Origin: Bosea sp. BIWAKO-01
Lineage (GTDB): Bacteria > Pseudomonadota > Alphaproteobacteria > Rhizobiales > Beijerinckiaceae
Assembly: GCF_001748145.1 (NCBI RefSeq)
Contig: NZ_BCQA01000001.1
Location: 2,216,001-2,280,000 of the forward strand
DNA length: 64,000 nt
Direction: 5' to 3'
Under the pieces are notes generated by a model that was not told the origin of the DNA, made no database searches, and worked only from the letters and a program-made list of their open reading frames with translations. Every line of letters begins with the position of its first letter. Positions within the stretch are counted from its first letter, which is position 1. This document shows, in pieces, positions 9,628 through 19,275 of the stretch. The translations under genes were made by a program, and so were the position numbers.

Positions 9628-11106
9628 TCACATGCTGTAGGCGCGCTCGCCGTGCTCCGCGATGTCGAGGCCTTCGCGCTCCTGATCCGTGGTAACGCGC
9701 AGGCCGACGACGACGTCGACGATCTTGTAGAGGATCAGTGAGCCGACGCCGCTGAAGACGAGGGTGAAGAGAACGGCCTTGGCCTGGGCCAGGAATGCCG
9801 GCCCGAATTCATAGGCCGCGGTGACAAGCTCGCCCGGCTTTGAGACATAGTCCGGGATGCCGCCGCCGCCGAGCGCCTGATTGACCAGGATGCCGGTGGC
9901 CAGCGCGCCGATGATGCCGCCGACGCAGTGGATGCCGAACACGTCGAGCGAATCGTCGTAGCCGAGCGCATTCTTGACGGTGGAGCAGAAGACGAAGCAG
10001 ACCGCGCCAGCGACAAGGCCGAGCACGATCGAACCCATCGGGCCTGCGAAGCCAGCGGCCGGCGTGACGGCAACGAGACCAGCCACCGCGCCCGAGACCA
10101 TGCCGAGCAGCGAGGGCTTGCCCTTGGCCGCCCATTCGACGAAGAGCCAGCCGAGCGCCGCTGCCGCGGTGGCGACGAAGGTGTTGATCATGGCGAGCGC
10201 GGCGGTGCCGTTGGCCTCGAGATTCGAGCCGGCATTGAAACCGAACCAGCCGACCCAGAGCAGGGCAGCGCCGATCAGAGTCATGGTCAGCGAGTGCGGC
10301 GCCATCAATTCCTTGCCGTAGCCGACGCGCTTGCCGAGCAGCATGCAGCCGACGAGGCCGGCGATGCCCGCGTTGATGTGGACGACGGTGCCGCCGGCGA
10401 AGTCGAGCGCACCCCATTTGAAGAGCATGCCGGCATCGGCGTTGACGGCGTCGAGCGCCGCTGTCGCGGCTGCCTTGGCATCGGGGCCCGCCTCAGCGAC
10501 AGCCTTGGCCGCATTGCCGACGGCATCGGGACCGCCCCAGTACCAGACCATGTGGGCCATCGGGAAATAGATGAAGGTCACCCAGAGGGCGGTGAACAGC
10601 ATCAGTGCCGAGAACTTGATGCGCTCGGCGAAGGCGCCAACAATCAGGGCCGGCGTGATGCAGGCGAAGGTCATCTGAAAGCAGATGTAGACGTATTCGG
10701 GGATGACGACGCCGTTCGAGAAGGTCGCCGCGACCGAGTTGCCGTCGACGCCGCGCAGAAAGGCTTTCGAGAAGCCGCCGACGAAATCGTTCAGGCCGCC
10801 GCCATGGGTGAAGGCGAGGGAGTAGCCGTAGATCACCCAGAGCAGGCTGACCATGCAGACGATGGCGAAGACCTGGGTCAGCACCGAGAGCATGTTCTTG
10901 CTGCGCACCAGGCCGCCATAGAACAGGGCGAGGCCGGGAATCGTCATCAGCAGCACGAGCACGGTCGAACTCATCATGAAGGCGGTATCGCCCTTGTTCG
11001 GCACCGGCGCGGCGGGAGCCGCTGCAGTCTGGGCCAGCGCGACGGCCGTGGTCGCGGCCAGCACCGCTCCGACTAGCCCGGCCCGCAATGGGGTCTTGAA
11101 ATTCAT
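9628..11106 (-). CDS. amtB: Ammonium transporter AmtB
   Basis: 492 residues. AmtB is an inner-membrane trimeric ammonium channel. A cleavable signal-like N-terminus (AGLVGAVLAATTAVALA) is followed by eleven predicted helices with FYGGLVRSKN, WYWGGPDAVG, GGTVVHINAG and FGIHCVGGIIGAL. The last carries one of the pore histidines. It is longer than E. coli AmtB (428) because of a loop insert of about 25 Ala-rich residues after WGGPDAVGN. It follows glnK by 34 bases on the same strand, the classic glnK-amtB operon in which uridylylation-regulated GlnK blocks the channel. Confidence 0.96.
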   Translation of the reverse strand: MNFKTPLRAGLVGAVLAATTAVALAQTAAAPAAPVPNKGDTAFMMSSTVLVLLMTIPGLALFYGGLVRSKNMLSVLTQVFAIVCMVSLLWVIYGYSLAFTHGGGLNDFVGGFSKAFLRGVDGNSVAATFSNGVVIPEYVYICFQMTFACITPALIVGAFAERIKFSALMLFTALWVTFIYFPMAHMVWYWGGPDAVGNAAKAVAEAGPDAKAAATAALDAVNADAGMLFKWGALDFAGGTVVHINAGIAGLVGCMLLGKRVGYGKELMAPHSLTMTLIGAALLWVGWFGFNAGSNLEANGTAALAMINTFVATAAAALGWLFVEWAAKGKPSLLGMVSGAVAGLVAVTPAAGFAGPMGSIVLGLVAGAVCFVFCSTVKNALGYDDSLDVFGIHCVGGIIGALATGILVNQALGGGGIPDYVSKPGELVTAAYEFGPAFLAQAKAVLFTLVFSGVGSLILYKIVDVVVGLRVTTDQEREGLDIAEHGERAYSM

Positions 11107-11140
11107 GGTTGGAAACTCCTGAACTGTAGGATCGAGAGGA

Positions 11141-11563
<423 letters not shown>

Positions 11564-11577
11564 TCACGGCCGGTCAA

Positions 11578-11593
11578 TTCAAGGCCCGTGCCA
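11578..11593 (-). promoter_or_regulatory. Candidate sigma-54 promoter of glnK-amtB
   Basis: Minus strand reads TGGCACGGGCCTTGAA. The -24 element TGGCACG is perfect and the N4 spacing is correct. The -12 element is TTGA instead of TTGC, one mismatch at an important base. It lies about 100 bases upstream of glnK. NtrC/sigma-54 control of glnK-amtB is the rule in proteobacteria. A TTGCCT/AGGCAA inverted repeat at 11664-11682 could be part of an upstream activator site. Confidence 0.5.
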
Positions 11594-11716
11594 ACTGCCG
11601 GAGGGGGATATGAGGGGATGGCGCAACGAAAGACGCCCCGTCACGCCTCTCGGCACGGGGTGATTGCCTAATAAACAGGCAAATGATTGATTGCTGTGCT
11701 TCTGCTTAGAAAGCGC

Positions 11717-12583
11717 TCATTCGCGGTCCGGACGGGGCCGGATCAGACCTTCCTGCGCCACGGACGCGACGAGCTTGCCGTGGCGATCGAAAACGAGGCC
11801 GCGGGAGAACCCGCGCGCGCCCGAGGTCGAGGGGCTGTCCTGAGCATAGAGCAGCCAGTCGTCGGCGCGGAAGGGGCGGTGAAACCAGAGCGCATGATCG
11901 AGGCTCGCGCCTTGGATCTGCTTGTCGAACACGGTCTTGCCATGCGCGATGAGGCTCGAATCGAGCAGCATCAGATCCGAAGCATAGGCAAGCACGCTTT
12001 GATGGACCGCCGGATCGTCGGGCAAAGGCTGCATCGAGCGGATCCAGACATTGAATTTCGGCTCCATCTTCTCGCCGGTAACGTAGCGCTGGAGTTCGAC
12101 GGGCCTAATCTCGATCGGGCGCTCGCGCTGGTAATAGGCGCGCACGGCTTCGGGCATATGCGGCAGTACGCTGCGCTGCATCTCCTCCCGGTTCGGCAGG
12201 TCCTCCGGCATCGGCACGTCCGGCATCGGCATCTGATGCTCATAGCCGGGTTCCTCAGCCTGGAACGAGGCCGACATCGAGAAGATCGCCTCGCCGTGCT
12301 GGATCGCCAGCACGCGCCGCGTCGTAAACGAGCGGCCATCGCGCAGCCTTTCAACCTCGTAGATGATCGGAGTCTCGGGGTCGCCCGGCAGCAGGAAATA
12401 GGCGTGCAGGGAGTGCGGCTGGCGGCCTTCCACAGTCTGGCAGGCGGCGTAGAGGGCCTGCCCGATGACCTGCCCGCCGAAGACGCGCTGCCAGCCGATC
12501 TTGGGGCTGCGACCGCGGAACAGATTGCGCTCGAGCCGCTCGAGATCGAGGATCGACGTCAGGGAGTCGCTGATCTGGGACAT
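11717..12583 (-). CDS. tesB: Acyl-CoA thioesterase II
   Basis: 288 residues, a double hot-dog-fold TesB that hydrolyses medium- and long-chain acyl-CoA. Visible signatures are QRVFGGQVIGQAL, HSLHAYFLLPGDP, MSASFQ in the first half and SLDHALWFHRPFRADDWLLY with GLVFDRHGKLVASVAQEGL in the second. The Asp/Thr/Gln catalytic set lies in LAYASDLMLLDSS and the C-terminal AQEG. It diverges from the UbiH-like gene by 150 bases. Confidence 0.94.
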   Translation of the reverse strand: MSQISDSLTSILDLERLERNLFRGRSPKIGWQRVFGGQVIGQALYAACQTVEGRQPHSLHAYFLLPGDPETPIIYEVERLRDGRSFTTRRVLAIQHGEAIFSMSASFQAEEPGYEHQMPMPDVPMPEDLPNREEMQRSVLPHMPEAVRAYYQRERPIEIRPVELQRYVTGEKMEPKFNVWIRSMQPLPDDPAVHQSVLAYASDLMLLDSSLIAHGKTVFDKQIQGASLDHALWFHRPFRADDWLLYAQDSPSTSGARGFSRGLVFDRHGKLVASVAQEGLIRPRPDRE

Positions 12584-12733
12584 GGTTCTTCAGGCTCGAC
12601 TGGCGGGCGGATTGACGGATGGGCCGGCTGAGCCGAAGACGGTTCCGCCGTATCCTCCGCATCAGCACCGACGCACCGGGCGTCGTCAAGCGCTGGTCCA
12701 GGCGTGGTCGGCATGAGGCGCAGGAGCAGGACG

Positions 12734-13984
12734 ATGGGGCAGCAGACCGGCCATTCCGACAGGCGGATCGTGATCGCGGGTGGCGGCATCGCCGGGCTTT
12801 CGCTGGCGCTGGCGCTGAAACGTGCGCTGGGCGAGGCTTATGCGATCGTCCTGGCGGACCCGGCGCTTGCGGCACCGCCGCGTCAGGACAACCGCGCCTA
12901 CGCCGTGGCGGCGGCTGCACGCAACATGCTGGAGGTGCTGGGCGTCTGGGAGGCCGTTGCAGGCAGTTCTGCCGCGATGACCGAAATGGTGGTGACCGAC
13001 AGCCGCAATCCAGACGTGGTGCGCCCGGTCTTCCTGACCTTCGACGGCGAGATCGAGCCCGGACAATCCTTCGCCCATATGGTCGAGAACATGGCGCTGA
13101 TGACGGCGCTGCTGAGCGCCTGCCGTGAAGCGAATGTCGAGATGCGGCCGGAAGGCGTTCGCGGCTTCGATGCGCAGGACGACGCCATCGAGATCACTTA
13201 TGCGGGCGGCGAGCGCATTGCGGCGTTACTGCTCGTGGCCGCCGATGGCGCACGGTCGCGGCTGCGCGAACGCGCCGGCATCGGCTGGGTCGGCTGGTCC
13301 TACCACCAGTCCGGGCTCGTTGCGACGCTGAGCCATGAGCGGCCGCATGACGGGCGCGCCGTCGAACATTTCCTGCCTTCCGGGCCCTTCGCGATCCTGC
13401 CGCTCAGCGACGGCGGCAGGCTCGGCCACCGCTCTTCGATCGTCTGGACGGAGCGCGAGGAGAATGTCGCGGCGCTGCTCTCACTCGACGAGGCCGATAT
13501 GCTCGACGAGATCGAGCGGCGCTTCGGACTGGAGCTTGGGGAGCTTGCACTGGAGAGCAAGGTCACGGCGATGCCGCTCGGCTTTGGCGTGGCGCGTCGC
13601 TTCGTCGGCGACAGGCTGGCGCTGCTTGGTGACGCCGCTCACCTGATCCATCCGATTGCCGGCCAGGGGCTCAATCTCGGGCTGAAGGATGTCGCGGCCC
13701 TGGCCGAGGCCATTGTCGATGCGGCGCGGCTCGGACTCGATCCAGGCAGCGCCGACGTTCTCGAAGGTTATGAAAGCGCCCGGCGTTTCGACACAGTTGC
13801 GATGGGCGCGGTGACAGACGGGCTCAATCGGCTGTTTTCAAATGACGTGACGCCATTTCGCCTGGCACGCGATTTCGGGCTCGGGCTGGTCGATCGGATG
13901 CCAGGGCTGAAGCGCTTCTTCATCCGCGAGGCGGCGGGACTGGCAGGGGAGCCGCCACGCCTGCTCAGAGGCGAGGCACTCTAA
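12734..13984 (+). CDS. UbiH/UbiF-family FAD-dependent ubiquinone hydroxylase
   Basis: About 416 residues. Aromatic-ring hydroxylase of ubiquinone biosynthesis. The N-terminal Rossmann motif IAGGGIAGLSLALAL binds FAD; the DG motif is ADGARSRLRERAG and the second FAD motif is GDAAHLIHPIAGQGLN. The ATG at 12734 follows AGGAG at good spacing; an ATG ten codons upstream is less likely. Which ring carbon it hydroxylates (UbiF, UbiH, UbiI or UbiL class) cannot be told by eye. Confidence 0.9.
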   Translation: MGQQTGHSDRRIVIAGGGIAGLSLALALKRALGEAYAIVLADPALAAPPRQDNRAYAVAAAARNMLEVLGVWEAVAGSSAAMTEMVVTDSRNPDVVRPVFLTFDGEIEPGQSFAHMVENMALMTALLSACREANVEMRPEGVRGFDAQDDAIEITYAGGERIAALLLVAADGARSRLRERAGIGWVGWSYHQSGLVATLSHERPHDGRAVEHFLPSGPFAILPLSDGGRLGHRSSIVWTEREENVAALLSLDEADMLDEIERRFGLELGELALESKVTAMPLGFGVARRFVGDRLALLGDAAHLIHPIAGQGLNLGLKDVAALAEAIVDAARLGLDPGSADVLEGYESARRFDTVAMGAVTDGLNRLFSNDVTPFRLARDFGLGLVDRMPGLKRFFIREAAGLAGEPPRLLRGEAL

Positions 13985-13990
13985 CAAGCG

Positions 13991-14023
13991 GCGTCATGGT
14001 CGGGACAAGCCCGACAATGACGC
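13991..14023. terminator. Bidirectional terminator-like palindrome between convergent genes
   Basis: GCGTCATGGTCGGG, loop ACAAG, CCCGACAATGACGC: a 14-base stem with one mismatch between convergent ubiH-like and Trm112-like genes. It resembles the GTCATG-type dispersed hairpins of Rhizobiales; a shorter relative is at 55399-55428. There is no T-tract, so termination strength is uncertain. Confidence 0.55.
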
Positions 14024-14056
14024 GGAACGCTCCGAGGCGTGCCTCGAGAGCGGGAT

Positions 14057-14260
14057 CTATCCCTCGATCTGCCGTGCTTCTTCCGGCAGCATGATCGGAA
14101 TGCCGTCGCGGATCGGATAGGCGAGCTTGGCAGGGCGGCTGATCAACTCCTGCTTTGCTGCGTCGTATTCGAGCGTGCTCTTGGTCACCGGGCAGACCAG
14201 GATCTCGAGCAGTTTCGGGTCGATCCGGGTGGCTGGCGTGTCGCGTTCGGTCTCGGTCAT
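14057..14260 (-). CDS. Trm112-like zinc-ribbon-type small protein (YcaR family)
   Basis: 67 residues with the family core [17 protein letters not shown] ... [18 protein letters not shown]. Bacterial Trm112-like proteins are related to the eukaryotic methyltransferase activator, but their partner is usually unknown. Only one Cys (LVCP) is visible, so a full zinc knuckle is not present, as in many bacterial members. It follows gdh by 9 bases on the same strand and is probably its operon partner. Confidence 0.85.
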   Translation of the reverse strand: MTETERDTPATRIDPKLLEILVCPVTKSTLEYDAAKQELISRPAKLAYPIRDGIPIMLPEEARQIEG

Positions 14261-14269
14261 GATCTCTTC

Positions 14270-17200
14270 TCAGTGCTTTCTCGGAAGGTCGGCGAGCATG
14301 CCGGCTGCGACCATCAATTTCGGCAGGGACAGGCCCGACATCGTGATGGCCGAGACCGTCGCGCGGGTGCGATCGGCTTCCGCGCCACGATCGGCCAGCC
14401 AGCCGTCGAGGGTGTCGGATCCGGTTGCGCCCGAGGCGATCTCCTGAGTCAACCCGGCATGAGCATCGACCAGCGTTTCGATGGCGCGGTCGCGGGCCAG
14501 GCGCTCATAATCGTCGGTTGCCGGCACGGCGGCGGCTGCTGCTGCCAGGCTGGACAGGCCGAAGACCGAATCGGCACCGAAATGAATCCGCGCCACCTCG
14601 GCAATCGACCGTTTGGTCCGGTCGGCGATGTCGACGATGTCGGTCGCCTGGGCAAGTGCGGGCAGGCTGGCAATCCGCGCGGCGAGGGTTTCGGGCACTG
14701 ATTCCGAGACGAGAACGGCGATGCGGGCCGTACGCGCCTGGGCGGCTGCCTCGGGCAGCAGGCTGTCGAGTTCACCGGCAAGTGCCGAGACGCCCCTCGC
14801 GTAATGCGCAACCGTTTGCTCGATGGAGCCCGGTTTGGCGACGCCCCGACGCAGGAACCAGCTCATCCGATCGGTGACGAGTTCCTGGGCCGCGGCATAG
14901 AGACCGATCTGGGTCTTGCCAGGGATCTTGGCGTCGAGCGCATCGATCGCCCCGTTCAGGGCGATCAGATCGAAGGAGTCACGCGCAATGGCGTAGGCCG
15001 CTGCGATCGCCGGTGCGTCGGCGCGCGTCTGGCCGGCCAGGGTCGAGACGATGGCCGGGCCGCCGCGGTTGATGATGGCATTGGCGAGCTGGGTTGCAAC
15101 GATCTCGCGACGCAGCTTGTGGCTGGCGATCTCGGCGCCGTATTTGTCGCGCAGCGCCCTCGGGAAATAACGGGCGAGCTCGTTGTTGAGATAGAGATCG
15201 TCCGGAATGGCCGATTCGAGCAAGGCATCGTGCAGGGCGAGCTTGGCATAGGCCAGCAGCACGGCAAGCTCCGGCCGGGTCAGGCCCTCGCCGCGCTTCT
15301 CACGCTCGGCCAGCACCATATCGGTCGGCAGGAACTCGACCGAGCGATCGAGGCGGCCCTGGGCTTCCAGCGTCAGCATCAGGCGACGTAGCGCGGGCGT
15401 TGCCGTCGCGCCCTGGGCCTCGGTCAGCGAAAGCGCCAGCGTCTGCAGGTAGTTGTTGCGCAGGACGAGGAGGCCGACCTCGTCGGTCATGTCGACGAGC
15501 AGGGCATTGCGCTTCTTCTCAGGCAGGCGCCCATCGCGGACAGGGTCCGCGAGCGCGATCTTGATATTGACCTCGACGTCGGAGGTGTTGACGCCGGCGG
15601 AGTTGTCGATGGCATCGGTGTTGATCCTGATGCCGTTGCGGGCGGCTTCGATGCGGCCGCGCTGGGTGCAGCCCAGATTGGCGCCCTCGCCGACGACACG
15701 GGCCCGCAGATCGGCGCCGGCAATCCGGATCGCGTCATTGGCGCGGTCGCCGACCTGGGCATCGGTCTCGTCGGCGGCCCGGATATAGGTGCCGATGCCG
15801 CCGAACCAGAGCAGGTCGACCCGCGCCTTCAGGATTGCGGTCATCAGTTCGGGCGGGGTGACTTCCGCCTTGTCGAGATCAAGCAGCGCGCGCACCACCG
15901 GCGAGAGCGGGATGCTCTTGGCCTGGCGCGAGAATACGCCGCCGCCCTTGGAGATCAGCGACTTGTCGTAGTCCTGCCACGAGGAGCGGGGCAGCGCGAA
16001 CAGGCGTTGGCGTTCGGCAAGCGACGCTGCCGGGTCGGGCTCCGGATCGAGGAAGATGTCGCGGTGGTCGAAGGCGGCCACAAGCCTGATCGCCGGCGAG
16101 AGCAGCATGCCGTTGCCGAAGACGTCGCCCGACATGTCGCCGACACCCGCCACCGAGAAGGGCGTCGACTGGATGTCGATGTCGATCTCGCGAAAATGCC
16201 GCTTCACGGCCTCCCAGGCGCCGCGTGCGGTGATGCCCATCTTCTTGTGGTCATAGCCCTGGCTGCCGCCCGAGGCGAAGGCATCGCCGAGCCAATGCCC
16301 CTTCTCGATCGAAAGCGCGTTCGCGATATCGGAGAAGGTCGCAGTGCCCTTGTCGGCGGCGACGACGAGATAGGGGTCATCGCCATCATGGCGCACGGTA
16401 TCGGCCGGCGGAATGACCGTCTCGCCGTCGAGATTGTCGGTGAGCTCCAGCAGGGTGCGGACGAAGATGCGGTAGCTCTCGGTGCCTTCCGCGATCCAGG
16501 CCTGGCGATCGCTCGCCGGCGGCAACTGCTTCGGGAAGAAGCCGCCCTTGGCGCCGACCGGAACGATCACGGCGTTCTTCACCTGCTGAGCCTTGACCAG
16601 GCCCAGTACCTCGGTGCGGAAATCCTGCGGCCGGTCGGACCAGCGCAGGCCGCCGCGCGCGACCTTGCCGAAGCGCAGGTGCACGCCCTCGACCCGGGGC
16701 GAATAGACGAAGATCTCGTAGAGCGGATGCGGCAGCGGCAGATCGTCGAGCCTGGCGCATTCGAATTTCAGCGAGATCGTGCTGCGCGGATAGCCGTCCG
16801 GGCCGATCTGGAAGAAATTTGTGCGCAGCGCCGCTTCGATCAGGTTGACCAGGCGCCGCAGGATCCGGTCCTCGTCCAGGCTGGTGACGTCGTTGAGCGC
16901 GGCCTCGATGCCTTCACGCTCGGCCTGCATCGCTTTCTCGCGCTTGCTCGCATCGAAATGCGGGTCGAACTTGGCGACGAAATAGGCGATCAGCTTAGAG
17001 GCGATACCGGGGTGACGGGTCAGCGCATCGGCGATGTAGTCCTGGGCATAGGGCGCGCCGACCTGCCTCAGATAGCGCCCGAGCGCACGCAGCAGCGCAG
17101 CCTCGCGCCAGGCGATTCCGGCGGCAAGGACGAGCTGGTCGAAACGGTCCGATTCCGCCAGTCCGCGGAACTGGGCCATCAGCGCTGCTTCGATGGTCGG

Positions 17201-19120
17201 GTCGAGGCGGGCAACATCGATCTCGCCACCGCCGGCACGCTCCAGGGTCATGTCGTGCAGCCAGACGCGGGCGGCTTCGGGCGCCTCAACCCCATTGGCG
17301 GTCTGCTGCGGCGTCAGATTGAAGGTCCGCTCGTTGACGACGCGGAAGCCCATGTTCTCAAGCACCGGCACGCGGGCGGAGAGGGAGATCGGCGCACCGC
17401 TCGAGAAGACCTTGAGATTGGCCCGCGCCGCGGTATCGCCCTCGCGGCGATAGAGATTGACCGCGCGCGACCGCTCCGGGGTGAGCTTCTGCAGCATGTC
17501 GATGTCTTCGAGCGCATCGGTGGCCGAGAAGCGCTCGCGATAGGCCGCGCCGAAGGCCTCGGCATAGCGCTCGGTCAGCGACCGCGCTGCCGGGCCCGCC
17601 TTCTGCTCGTCGAGAACGTCCTTGAGGCCATCCGCCCAGGTTCGGACGATCGCTGCGATGCCGGCTTCCAGCGTGGCGCGATCGACCCTTGGCGTGCGGC
17701 CTTCGTCGCGGCCGATGATGTAATGGGTGCGCGACAGCGGGCCTTCCGGATAGGCCGGGTAAGCGGCCGACAGGCGCCCCTCATAGATCCGCGCCAGGAA
17801 TTCGCCGACGCGACGGCGGACCTGCGTGTCGTAACGATCCTTCGGAATGAAGACGAGGATCGAGACGAAGCGGTCGAATTCGTCGACCCGGGCCAGCGCG
17901 CGGATGCGCGGGCGCTCGGTCAGCTGCAGGATATCGAGGGCGAAGCGTTCGAGTGTCTCGCCGTCGATCTGGAAAAGCTCGTCGCGCGGAAAGGCATCGA
18001 GCACGTTGAGCAGCGCGCGGCCGGAATAGCTCGCCGCGTCGAAGCCCGTGTTCTTGGCGACGCGCGCGACCTTGAGCCGCAGATAGGGAATGGCGCGGGC
18101 GCTGCCTGTATAGGCGTTGGAGGTCAGCAGGCCGACGATTCGCATCTCGCCGTCGAGATGGCCGTCAGGCGTGAACAGCTTGACGCCGATATAGTCGAGA
18201 TGGACGCGGCGATGCACGCGGCTCTTGACGTTGGCCTTGGTGATGATCAGCGCCTGCGGTTTGGCGAGGAAGGCGCGAATCTCCGGCGTCATCACCACCA
18301 TTTCGCGATTCTTGCGCAGCATGCGCACAGAGGGATCGCGCAGGATGCCGAGACCGGAGCTGTCGATCGGGTCGGCAGCCGCATCACCGCCCGGGAAACG
18401 GTAGGCTCGAATGCCGAGAAGCGTGAAATTGTCGCTGGCGATCCATTCGAGGAATTGCAGGGCCTCGGCGACCTCGTCCTCGGCAAGCGGGGGCGGGTTG
18501 GAGCGGTAGGCCTGAATCACCTCGGTGATTCGGCCGCGCATGGCAGCCCAATCGTCGACCGCCAGGCCGACATCGACATAGACCCTTTCGAGACCGGTCT
18601 TCAGGCGCTCGCGCGCCTCGGGCGTGTCGATCCGGTCGAGATGGATATGGATCAGGCTTTCGCGGCGCGCGCCTTCCGGAGCACGCCCGGTCGCTTCGCC
18701 TGCAAGCGAGTGGAAAGAGCCGTCGGCATCGCGCGCGACTGCCAGGATCGGGTGGGCGACGAGGCGGGGCTCGTAGCCCTGCTCGGTCAGCTCAGCCAGC
18801 GTCGAATCGAGCAGGAAAGCCTTATTATCGTTCACGACTTCGAGAATCGTGATCTGCCGTTCGCGGCCATGTTCGCTGAAGGCTTCGTCGCGGAAACGCA
18901 GATTCGGGGTGCCGGGCCGGCGCTTCGCGGTCAGATGCTTGTAGGCGGCGGCAGCGGCACGGGCGAGGAGATCAGGCGGGAGAGCGACGATATCTTCGGC
19001 AACGACGCGGCCATAGAGCAGCTTCGGAAACTCCGCCGGCATGCCGGTTCCGCTCTGGGAGGCTGCGGCCTCGACCGCGGCCAGAGCCTCGATCGTTGCA
19101 TTCGTCACTCGTTTAACCAT
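14270..19120 (-). CDS. gdh: NAD-specific glutamate dehydrogenase, large (about 180 kDa) type
   Basis: 1616 residues, the size of the GdhB/GDH180 class found in alphaproteobacteria, Pseudomonas and Streptomyces. It deaminates glutamate to 2-oxoglutarate with NAD+. ACT-like regulatory modules occupy the N-terminal third (ITILEVVNDNKAFLLDS near residue 90). The catalytic dehydrogenase core is in the middle, with KVARGGLRWSDRPQDFRTE, VKNAVIVPVGAKGGF and the Rossmann part VVAADKGTATFSDIAN; a helical C-terminal domain follows. The ATG at 19120 is behind GGGG. A perfect hairpin lies in its leader (19143-19168). Confidence 0.96.
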   Translation of the reverse strand: MVKRVTNATIEALAAVEAAASQSGTGMPAEFPKLLYGRVVAEDIVALPPDLLARAAAAAYKHLTAKRRPGTPNLRFRDEAFSEHGRERQITILEVVNDNKAFLLDSTLAELTEQGYEPRLVAHPILAVARDADGSFHSLAGEATGRAPEGARRESLIHIHLDRIDTPEARERLKTGLERVYVDVGLAVDDWAAMRGRITEVIQAYRSNPPPLAEDEVAEALQFLEWIASDNFTLLGIRAYRFPGGDAAADPIDSSGLGILRDPSVRMLRKNREMVVMTPEIRAFLAKPQALIITKANVKSRVHRRVHLDYIGVKLFTPDGHLDGEMRIVGLLTSNAYTGSARAIPYLRLKVARVAKNTGFDAASYSGRALLNVLDAFPRDELFQIDGETLERFALDILQLTERPRIRALARVDEFDRFVSILVFIPKDRYDTQVRRRVGEFLARIYEGRLSAAYPAYPEGPLSRTHYIIGRDEGRTPRVDRATLEAGIAAIVRTWADGLKDVLDEQKAGPAARSLTERYAEAFGAAYRERFSATDALEDIDMLQKLTPERSRAVNLYRREGDTAARANLKVFSSGAPISLSARVPVLENMGFRVVNERTFNLTPQQTANGVEAPEAARVWLHDMTLERAGGGEIDVARLDPTIEAALMAQFRGLAESDRFDQLVLAAGIAWREAALLRALGRYLRQVGAPYAQDYIADALTRHPGIASKLIAYFVAKFDPHFDASKREKAMQAEREGIEAALNDVTSLDEDRILRRLVNLIEAALRTNFFQIGPDGYPRSTISLKFECARLDDLPLPHPLYEIFVYSPRVEGVHLRFGKVARGGLRWSDRPQDFRTEVLGLVKAQQVKNAVIVPVGAKGGFFPKQLPPASDRQAWIAEGTESYRIFVRTLLELTDNLDGETVIPPADTVRHDGDDPYLVVAADKGTATFSDIANALSIEKGHWLGDAFASGGSQGYDHKKMGITARGAWEAVKRHFREIDIDIQSTPFSVAGVGDMSGDVFGNGMLLSPAIRLVAAFDHRDIFLDPEPDPAASLAERQRLFALPRSSWQDYDKSLISKGGGVFSRQAKSIPLSPVVRALLDLDKAEVTPPELMTAILKARVDLLWFGGIGTYIRAADETDAQVGDRANDAIRIAGADLRARVVGEGANLGCTQRGRIEAARNGIRINTDAIDNSAGVNTSDVEVNIKIALADPVRDGRLPEKKRNALLVDMTDEVGLLVLRNNYLQTLALSLTEAQGATATPALRRLMLTLEAQGRLDRSVEFLPTDMVLAEREKRGEGLTRPELAVLLAYAKLALHDALLESAIPDDLYLNNELARYFPRALRDKYGAEIASHKLRREIVATQLANAIINRGGPAIVSTLAGQTRADAPAIAAAYAIARDSFDLIALNGAIDALDAKIPGKTQIGLYAAAQELVTDRMSWFLRRGVAKPGSIEQTVAHYARGVSALAGELDSLLPEAAAQARTARIAVLVSESVPETLAARIASLPALAQATDIVDIADRTKRSIAEVARIHFGADSVFGLSSLAAAAAAVPATDDYERLARDRAIETLVDAHAGLTQEIASGATGSDTLDGWLADRGAEADRTRATVSAITMSGLSLPKLMVAAGMLADLPRKH

Positions 19121-19142
19121 CCCCAGAACCCTCAGTTATTTT

Positions 19143-19168
19143 GCCGCAGCGATGACATAGGCTGCGGC
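19143..19168 (-). promoter_or_regulatory. Perfect hairpin in the gdh 5' leader
   Basis: GCCGCAGC, ten-base loop, GCTGCGGC. On the gdh-sense strand the hairpin is followed by AAAATAACTGAGGG and ends 22 bases before the start codon. It could be an operator or a leader structure. It is not a terminator of either flanking gene, since both read away from it. Confidence 0.45.
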
Positions 19169-19275
19169 GCCTTTCAACTTTCGTCGCATCATGCACACGA
19201 ACAAGGTCGCCCGTGCGAACATCGCGGCAGATCCTGTCGAAAGTTCAACCTCGCCGACACATCAGGAAACGGACC

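Noticed and set aside
14057..14260. Trm112-like gene as a pseudogene because only one Cys is seen
   Set aside because: Many bacterial members of this small family lack the full zinc knuckle. Start, stop and core motif are intact.
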